Source: a virus. Taken from it: DNA of 64,000 bases. Below the pieces are notes generated by a model. It ran no database searches, was not told where the DNA came from, and worked only from the letters and a program-made list of their open reading frames with translations. Below, piece after piece: positions 58,829 to 64,000 of this stretch. The stretch's first letter is position 1. Each line of letters starts with the position of its first letter. A program made the position numbers and the translations under genes. The stretch is from IMG/VR virus record IMGVR_UViG_3300037246_001677, positions 56,171-120,170 of that record; one strand, given 5' to 3'.

Positions 58829-60395
58829 ACTAAAACAACTAATAAAAATAGAGGATAGAATATATCAAATTGCAGAAGAAGAAGGACTTGAGTTCTGCGA
58901 TATTGAATTTGATATTATCCCACCACAGAAAATGCTAGAGATTATGGCTTACCGAATCCCCGGTAATATTTCAAACTGGAAGTATGGACGTGACTATGAA
59001 AGACTCAGAACAATTCATGAAAAGGTTCACGCGGGACTTCCATATGAAGTAGTCATAAACTCAGACCCATCAAGAGCATACTTGATGAAAGAGAACACTT
59101 TTGCTGTTCAAGCATTAGTCATGGCTCATGTTGTTGGTCACGTTGCTTTTTTCACAATGAATAAGTACTTCGCAGATACAAATAAAGATATTATTCCATT
59201 TATGAGTGAAGCTACAAAAAGATTCAATAAGTATGAAAGAATGTATGGCATAGATCAAGTTGAAAAAATAATTGATGCCGCACATTCAATTCAGTTTCAC
59301 TCTAGTCCATTTGATAATGAAACTGAAACTGAAAAAAGAGAAAGGATTTTTAAACAAAGAAAACAACAAGCTCATACAAAAAGAACAGCGGAATTTGATG
59401 ATATTGTTCCTATTGATGAAGCCTATAAAGACATGGATATTGCTCAATTCAATCAAAGACTTTGGAGATCATTAAAACTTAAAACACCTGTTGAACCAAC
59501 AGAGGACTTGTTAAGATATGTTATTGATAATTCAACAACACTTGAAAATTGGCAGAAAGATATTCTTGAAGTACTTAGAAGAGAAGGTAGATACTTCTGG
59601 CCTCAAATGAGAACCAGATATATGAATGAAGGATTTGCAACTTATTGGCATGAAAAAATAATGGGTAGATTATTTAAAGAAGAAGCGCTAAACATAAAAG
59701 ACCATGCTCAATATAACTTTTCTAACTCACTTGTAAAAGCCTCCCATAGAACAGCTTTAAATCCATATCTTATTGGTTCTAAAATGTGGGAAGATATTGT
59801 AATGAGATATGATAAAGGTAGATACGGTAGAGATTGGGATAATTGTGAACTCAGAAAGGAAAGAGATAATTGGGACACTAAAGAAATGCGTGGCAAAGAA
59901 AAAATGTTTGAGATCGTCAGAACCCATACTGACTGGTTCTTTATGAAAGGATATTTAACCCCAGATTTGGTAGATGATTTAGAACTCTACATTTTTGTTG
60001 AAAGAGTAAACCCAGTGACAAAGGACTTAGTCATTACAAAACAAAGAGCTGAAAAGATTGCTGAAATGATTGTACTAAACTTCACTCACAGTGGTGTTCC
60101 AAAAATTGACATCGTTGATGGCAATTGGAAGCAGATGGGACATTTATATCTTGCGCATAGATGGTCCGGAGCTAATCTTAAAAGAGATTACTGTAAAAAG
60201 ACCTTACAACATATTGCAAATATTTGGGGTAAGAATGTCTATCTCGAAACAAAAGATGGTCCTAAGAAAAAACTAATATATAAAGTAGAAAGAAAAGCCA
60301 AACTTGGTGGACCAAAGACACCTTCCGGTTCTCCAAGTATTAGCAGTAGTAGCATAAATCCGGATGTTTGGTCAACAATGATCGTTTCTGAATAA
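58815..60395 (+). CDS. spoVR: SpoVR/YcgB-family protein
   Basis: 526 residues, close to E. coli YcgB. Family features: FDIIPPQKMLEIMAYRIPG, NWKYGRDYERLR, MAHVVGHVAFFTMNKYFADT, WPQMRTRYMNEGFATYWHEKIM and LYLAHRWSGANLKRDYCKKTL in separate blocks. SpoVR is needed for spore cortex formation in Bacillus; YcgB is co-regulated with YeaG/YeaH in enterobacteria. Biochemical role unknown. It is followed by a strong terminator. Confidence 0.93.
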   Translation: MEKSELKQLIKIEDRIYQIAEEEGLEFCDIEFDIIPPQKMLEIMAYRIPGNISNWKYGRDYERLRTIHEKVHAGLPYEVVINSDPSRAYLMKENTFAVQALVMAHVVGHVAFFTMNKYFADTNKDIIPFMSEATKRFNKYERMYGIDQVEKIIDAAHSIQFHSSPFDNETETEKRERIFKQRKQQAHTKRTAEFDDIVPIDEAYKDMDIAQFNQRLWRSLKLKTPVEPTEDLLRYVIDNSTTLENWQKDILEVLRREGRYFWPQMRTRYMNEGFATYWHEKIMGRLFKEEALNIKDHAQYNFSNSLVKASHRTALNPYLIGSKMWEDIVMRYDKGRYGRDWDNCELRKERDNWDTKEMRGKEKMFEIVRTHTDWFFMKGYLTPDLVDDLELYIFVERVNPVTKDLVITKQRAEKIAEMIVLNFTHSGVPKIDIVDGNWKQMGHLYLAHRWSGANLKRDYCKKTLQHIANIWGKNVYLETKDGPKKKLIYKVERKAKLGGPKTPSGSPSISSSSINPDVWSTMIVSE

Positions 60396-60446
60396 AAAAA
60401 CCCTGTATATCCGCATAAATAACTAAGTAGATATACAGGGTTTTTT
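60395..60446 (+). terminator. Bidirectional terminator with CATAAATA in its loop
   Basis: AAAAAACCCTGTATATC (60395-60411) and GATATACAGGGTTTTTT (60430-60446) form a perfect 17-bp stem. The 18-nt loop contains CATAAATA (60414-60421), a late-promoter-like octamer 62 nt before the large terminase gene. Confidence 0.85.
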
Positions 60447-60482
60447 ATGCCCTGAATTTATAAATTAGGGAGGGAGACAGAA

Positions 60483-62030
60483 ATGGCAATAAGGTACGAC
60501 CAACAATTTGTTAAAAGACCAAGAGAAGAACTAGAATATACACCAGAACAGATACTTGAACTTCAAAAATGCATGCAAAGTGTTAATTATTTTTTGAAGT
60601 ATATTAAAATAGTTAACCCAGACCGAGGTGAAATATTTTTCGAACCGTATGATTATCAAATCGAGCTTCTTCAAAAGTTTCAGGATCATAGATTTAATGT
60701 AGGTTTATGCTCTCGCCAATCTGGTAAAACAACTATCGTATCTGCTTACGTACTTTGGTATGCTATTTTTCATGCAGATAAAAATATAGGAATTGTATCA
60801 AATAAAGAGTCAAGTGCCAAAATGATTTTATCAAGACTCAAAAGAATGTATGAGTGCTTACCATTTTGGTTAAAACCAGGTGTTACAGAATACTCTAAAA
60901 CTTTTACTACATTTGATAATGGAACAAGAATAATTATTTCAGCAACCTCACCCGATGCCTTTCGTGGTGAGTCAATGAACCTACTATGTTGTGACGAATT
61001 TGCGTTCGTCCCAAGTGTAGCAGCTGAGGACTTCTGGGCTGCTAACTATCCCACCATTTCAGCATCCAAACAAGCAAAAATCATAATCATTTCAACTCCA
61101 AACGGTCTATTCAATATATTCCATAGAATATGGGCACAGGCCAAAGCTGGGCTAAATACTTTTGTAACCACAAAAGTAAGTTATGAAAGAGTACCAGGCA
61201 GAGACGAAGAGTGGGCTGAAGAACAAATCAAAAATCTTGGTATGCAAAAGTTCAATCAAGAATTTGCAGTTAAGTTTATTGGATCAACAAATACAGTTCT
61301 AAACTCAGAAACAATTAAAACACTTCTAGCCTCTTGGAAAGAACCAGAGTTTGTAGACTTACAAGATAGACTCAGAATTTGGGAAAAACCAGAAGAAGGA
61401 GCATCATATGTATTAGGAGTAGACCCGGCAAAAGGAACAGGAGAAAACTGGTCCACAATACAAGTTTTTAAAATAATATCCTTAAATCCAGTAAAAATGG
61501 ATCAAGTTGCAGTATTCGAACATAATCTAACAGATGTTTTTGAATTTACAGATATTGTAGATAAAACATGTCTATACTATAACGGTGCATATATAATGTG
61601 TGAAAATAATGGTGAAGGCGCTGCAGTAATTCAAAGACTATGGTGGGATATTGAAAACGAACATCTTGTCAACTCTGGTTCCAAAACAGCTAGCCTTGGT
61701 GTTAGAGCTTCAAGAACCACAAAACCAAAAGCTGTTTTACTTATGAAAAAATTGATAGAAGATGGTAGTGTAAAGTTGGTTGATAAAAACACTATTCAAC
61801 AACTTGGTTCATTTATAGAAGAAAAAAATAAGTTTTTTGGTAAAGATAAACCAGATGATTTAGTATCAGCACTTTACTGGGCATGTTATCTATTAGAAAT
61901 GGATGTTCTTGATGAAAGTTATGAATTTATTGAATCTGAGGATAACGATGACGCATGGGGAGTACTATCAGACGTTGAGGCTGATATAGATGACTGGAGA
62001 TGGTTGACCGAAACAGAAGTTTTTGGATAA
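60483..62030 (+). CDS. gp17: Terminase large subunit, T4 gp17-like
   Basis: 515 residues. ATPase: CSRQSGKTTIVSAY (Walker A), LLCCDEFAFV (Walker B with catalytic glutamate), IIISTPNG (coupling motif). Nuclease: LGVDPAKG (first aspartate), MCENNGEGAAVIQRL and DKPDDLVSALYWA (later acidic residues). It pumps DNA into the prohead and cuts it. GGGAGGGAG precedes the start. Confidence 0.93.
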   Translation: MAIRYDQQFVKRPREELEYTPEQILELQKCMQSVNYFLKYIKIVNPDRGEIFFEPYDYQIELLQKFQDHRFNVGLCSRQSGKTTIVSAYVLWYAIFHADKNIGIVSNKESSAKMILSRLKRMYECLPFWLKPGVTEYSKTFTTFDNGTRIIISATSPDAFRGESMNLLCCDEFAFVPSVAAEDFWAANYPTISASKQAKIIIISTPNGLFNIFHRIWAQAKAGLNTFVTTKVSYERVPGRDEEWAEEQIKNLGMQKFNQEFAVKFIGSTNTVLNSETIKTLLASWKEPEFVDLQDRLRIWEKPEEGASYVLGVDPAKGTGENWSTIQVFKIISLNPVKMDQVAVFEHNLTDVFEFTDIVDKTCLYYNGAYIMCENNGEGAAVIQRLWWDIENEHLVNSGSKTASLGVRASRTTKPKAVLLMKKLIEDGSVKLVDKNTIQQLGSFIEEKNKFFGKDKPDDLVSALYWACYLLEMDVLDESYEFIESEDNDDAWGVLSDVEADIDDWRWLTETEVFG

Positions 62031-62041
62031 ATAGATAAATA
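62026..62041 (+). promoter_or_regulatory. Tandem GATAAATA elements before the neck gene
   Basis: Two adjacent copies of GATAAATA (62026-62033 and 62034-62041) overlap the gp17 stop and lie just before the neck gene. Related to the late octamer except for the first base. Confidence 0.35.
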
Positions 62042-62059
62042 AAGATAAGAGGATTTAAA

Positions 62060-62896
62060 ATGGCCATCACAAAACAACAACTAGCAGAAAAAATCAAACG
62101 TAGACTTGGATATCCAATGATTAAAGTTGAACTTGATCCACAGCAAATTGATGATACCATTGATTATGCACGTGATAAATTTATTAAGTGGGCAACTGGT
62201 CAAGCAACGCAAGAAACATACTTTACTATGTTATTGTCTGCTGGTCAAAACTTTTATGATTTACCAGTTGGTGTAACTGAAGTATTATCATACAATGATA
62301 AAGGATCCTCATGGGGAATAAATACATTATTTACTATTGATAATTACTTATATAGTAGAGGAGTATTTGATCCCATCTTTTGGGGCAGTGGAAGTGATTA
62401 TAACTTAATCTCATATCACATAGCCAGAGATTTTTTAGATACCCTTTCAAGATACACACCAAGTGTTTATAATTGGAAATATCATAGATTTGAAAACCAA
62501 TTAGAAATACATCCAGTTCCTCCATCTGGAAATTCAGTTTCTGTTACAGATCAATATGGTAATCTTATAGAAGCAGACACACCTGGATATGTTTTACTAA
62601 GAGCATATATGATTGAAGCGAGTCAGTATAATAATACAGATAGAGGATGGACGCCCGAGGATAGCTTTGAGAATTTCTATACTAGTGATTGGATTTTTGA
62701 CTATGCTCTTGCAGAGTGTAAAATTATACTTGGTAGAATAAGGACTAAATTTGCACAATTTGCATCTATTGGAAATACAGGTATAGCCTTAGATGGAGAT
62801 GCTCTGCTTAGCGAGGGAATAGAGGAAAAGAGGGAATTAAAAGAGACACTTCAATTAGAGGAGGTCTGGGATGGATATGATATATCAATGGGATAA
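62060..62896 (+). CDS. gp13: Neck protein, T4 gp13-like
   Basis: 278 residues. KIKRRLGYPMIKVELDPQQIDDTIDYARDKFIKW in pieces and the later YHRFENQLEIHPVPPSG and YALAECKIILGRIRTKF are typical of gp13-type head-completion/neck proteins. Order gp17-gp13-...-gp14 supports this. In T4, gp13 and gp14 form the neck joining head and tail. Confidence 0.82.
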   Translation: MAITKQQLAEKIKRRLGYPMIKVELDPQQIDDTIDYARDKFIKWATGQATQETYFTMLLSAGQNFYDLPVGVTEVLSYNDKGSSWGINTLFTIDNYLYSRGVFDPIFWGSGSDYNLISYHIARDFLDTLSRYTPSVYNWKYHRFENQLEIHPVPPSGNSVSVTDQYGNLIEADTPGYVLLRAYMIEASQYNNTDRGWTPEDSFENFYTSDWIFDYALAECKIILGRIRTKFAQFASIGNTGIALDGDALLSEGIEEKRELKETLQLEEVWDGYDISMG

Positions 62897-62908
62897 AGGA
62901 ATAAAAAA

Positions 62909-63121
62909 ATGATAGAAAAAATAGATAAGTATTTAAATGAAGGCGGTGGAAAAGTAACACCTATATTAGATGAGCTTGACGCAACATCTAAAAAATTATT
63001 AGGAATATCAAAAAAACTAATGAATAATAAGTATGATGGAGCTAAAAAACTAATGAAGCTATCTCTTGATATTCAAAGAGTTTACGAAGACCTTTATAAT
63101 AAGTACTACGAAAAAGAATAG
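62909..63121 (+). CDS. Small predicted cargo protein within the neck genes
   Basis: 70 residues, starting MIEKIDKYLNEGGG (site LNE). The remainder is a helical hairpin rich in lysine. A cargo-signal gene placed between neck genes. Function unknown. Confidence 0.7.
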   Translation: MIEKIDKYLNEGGGKVTPILDELDATSKKLLGISKKLMNNKYDGAKKLMKLSLDIQRVYEDLYNKYYEKE

Positions 63122-63130
63122 GAGAATGTT

Positions 63131-63499
63131 ATGGCAAAAAATGCGTACGAAAAAATGTTTGAAGATGGAACAGCGTTTCAACCAATTAAAATAGATCAAC
63201 CCTCACCAGATAATGAACAAGGGAAATTTGGTACAGGAGCTGATACAGGAGCTGATCCAGATATTGAAGTAGATTATAGTTTATTTGACGATCATATGGA
63301 TAATATGATGAAAGAAAAAATAGAAGCAAAGAAAACAAAAGTACTCGGAGAAGAAACTCCAGTAAAATTTACTGGAGATTTATCACCACAACCTCCAGCA
63401 CAAAGCAATAAAATAGTAAGACTTGAAAAAAGAATTGAACTTCTTGAACAAGCACTCGGTCTTGTTATGGAAACTCAAACAAAACTAATGAGAGGATAA
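63131..63499 (+). CDS. Neck-region protein with C-terminal coiled coil
   Basis: 122 residues. A disordered, acidic N-terminus (GADTGADPDIEVD) followed by KIVRLEKRIELLEQALGLV, a clear coiled coil. TAATG joins it to the gp14-like gene. Probably a virion assembly protein. Confidence 0.6.
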   Translation: MAKNAYEKMFEDGTAFQPIKIDQPSPDNEQGKFGTGADTGADPDIEVDYSLFDDHMDNMMKEKIEAKKTKVLGEETPVKFTGDLSPQPPAQSNKIVRLEKRIELLEQALGLVMETQTKLMRG

Positions 63500-64000
63500 T
63501 GGCAAAGGCAGCAACACAAAGACGGCCCGAATGGCAGTTATATGACATCAGTAATAATATCGAACATGACTTATTTGAGGGATATATAGCTGAGTTCACA
63601 GATATTGCTGGTATCTTTTGTGATTATTATATTAGAGATAGAAGAATAGATTTAGATACTCTTTATGGTGAATCAACTAATACTGATTATCTTACACCTA
63701 AAAGAACCAAACTAATATATGAACCAACAGAAGAACCAACTCTAACAAGAGGATTTGGTATTCATTCAGAAGAAGTAATTACATATGCTTCACTTCCAAA
63801 GTTTACTTTCACCCGTGATGTAAGTGCTGGGTACCACCCAGTCCCAGGTGATGTTATAGTAACTCCTTGGAATGATAGAGCATATGAAATTGCAGATGTT
63901 GCTGAAGAAGAACATATTTTTCAATTAAAGAAATTCATTTGGGGTTTTGTACTTAGAGCATTTAGATTTAGCGACCAATCTGATGGAACAGTTGGTATTC
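63499..64000 (+). CDS. gp14: Neck protein, T4 gp14-like (3' end outside window)
   Basis: About 167 residues are visible from ATG 63499. FCDYYIRDRRIDLDTLYGE and FTFTRDV...PVPGDVIVTPW...YEIADVAEEEHIFQLKKF have the shape of gp14-type neck proteins (a Y-I-R-x-R, G-E pattern and P-x-x-G-D-x-I-x-x-P). The frame is open at the window edge. It would complete the neck with gp13. Confidence 0.72.
   Translation, partial: MAKAATQRRPEWQLYDISNNIEHDLFEGYIAEFTDIAGIFCDYYIRDRRIDLDTLYGESTNTDYLTPKRTKLIYEPTEEPTLTRGFGIHSEEVITYASLPKFTFTRDVSAGYHPVPGDVIVTPWNDRAYEIADVAEEEHIFQLKKFIWGFVLRAFRFSDQSDGTVGI

Noticed and set aside
1-64000. tRNA genes, expected because a CCA-type enzyme is present
   Set aside because: Intergenic gaps are all short and none shows a cloverleaf or a T-arm GTTCRA motif in the right setting.
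1-64000. CRISPR arrays, insertion sequences, attachment sites or integrase
   Set aside because: No spaced repeats of 20-40 nt with spacers, no transposase or recombinase motifs, no tRNA-like attachment site.
1-64000. Alternative genetic code (stop reassignment)
   Set aside because: All three stop codons are used at gene ends that overlap the next start, and no large gene is interrupted by in-frame TAG or TGA.

Overview
The window is part of the genome of a tailed bacteriophage distantly related to T4 (a large, AT-rich myovirus-type phage). The head block carries recognisable relatives of T4 gp20 (portal), gp67/68, gp21 (prohead protease), gp22 (scaffold), gp23 (major capsid), gp16 and gp17 (terminase), gp13/gp14 (neck) and a gp4-like head-completion nuclease. 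The replication block carries UvsW, UvsY, a DnaB/gp41-type helicase and a family B DNA polymerase. The host cannot be named from the sequence. Three promoters with TTTACA/TTTACT, a 17-bp spacer and TATAAT suggest a bacterium with ordinary sigma-70 transcription. T4-like late promoter octamers (TATAAATA and close variants) precede several virion genes. No tRNA gene, CRISPR array, integrase or insertion sequence was seen.

Layout. 1-6.0 kb (+): tightly overlapping genes for predicted virion cargo: two paralogous ADP-ribosyltransferase-like proteins, a HAD phosphatase, a CCA-adding/poly(A) polymerase-type enzyme with an HD domain, a RimK-type ATP-grasp ligase fused to a RimB-type domain, and small proteins. 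6.0-8.6 kb (-): uvsW, small genes and uvsY, read from a divergent promoter pair at 8.60-8.66 kb. 8.7-15.7 kb (+): an early gene, replicative helicase, dUTPase, uracil-DNA glycosylase, DNA polymerase, an L7/L12-like repeat protein and a membrane-anchored lytic transglycosylase. 15.7-20.4 kb (-): a second cargo cluster including a DHH phosphoesterase. 20.4-29.6 kb (-): tail-fibre or other adhesin-like virion proteins rich in beta-helix. 29.6-40.6 kb (-): a glycan/sugar island with three paralogous GT-A-like proteins, GT9-like, sulfotransferase-like, DegT aminotransferase, two methyltransferases and a three-domain GT9-methyltransferase-GT4 protein. 40.6-42.8 kb (-): a membrane coiled-coil protein, a receiver-PAS protein and a HAD cargo protein. 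42.9-47.4 kb (+): a third cargo cluster plus gp4. 47.4-53.4 kb (+): head genes and a papain-like peptidase. 53.5-60.4 kb (+): gp16, then a complete PrkA / DUF444 (YeaH) / SpoVR (YcgB) cassette with small membrane proteins. 60.5-64 kb (+): gp17, gp13, one more cargo gene and gp14.

The most striking feature is shared N-termini. About 28 otherwise unrelated proteins begin with a short amphipathic segment of the type M-[KR]-[LF]-x-x-[YF]-[IL]-x-E or x-K-I-D-[KN]-[YL]-L-x-E, and 23 of them place an [LI]-x-E tripeptide within roughly the first 24 residues. In T4, internal proteins and Alt carry N-terminal capsid-targeting sequences that gp21 cuts after [LI]-x-E, and a gp21-like protease, scaffold and capsid protein are all encoded here. 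I infer that this phage packages a large set of enzymes into its capsid for delivery with the DNA: tRNA 3'-end nucleotidyltransferase, ATP-grasp ligase, DHH and HAD phosphatases, ADP-ribosyltransferase-like proteins, a ParB-like protein, basic DNA-binding proteins and membrane proteins.

A second remarkable feature is the full-length PrkA-YeaH-SpoVR stress-response set inserted between the small and large terminase genes, with its own sigma-70-like promoters. Protein functions are read from motifs by eye. No database search or structure prediction was run.
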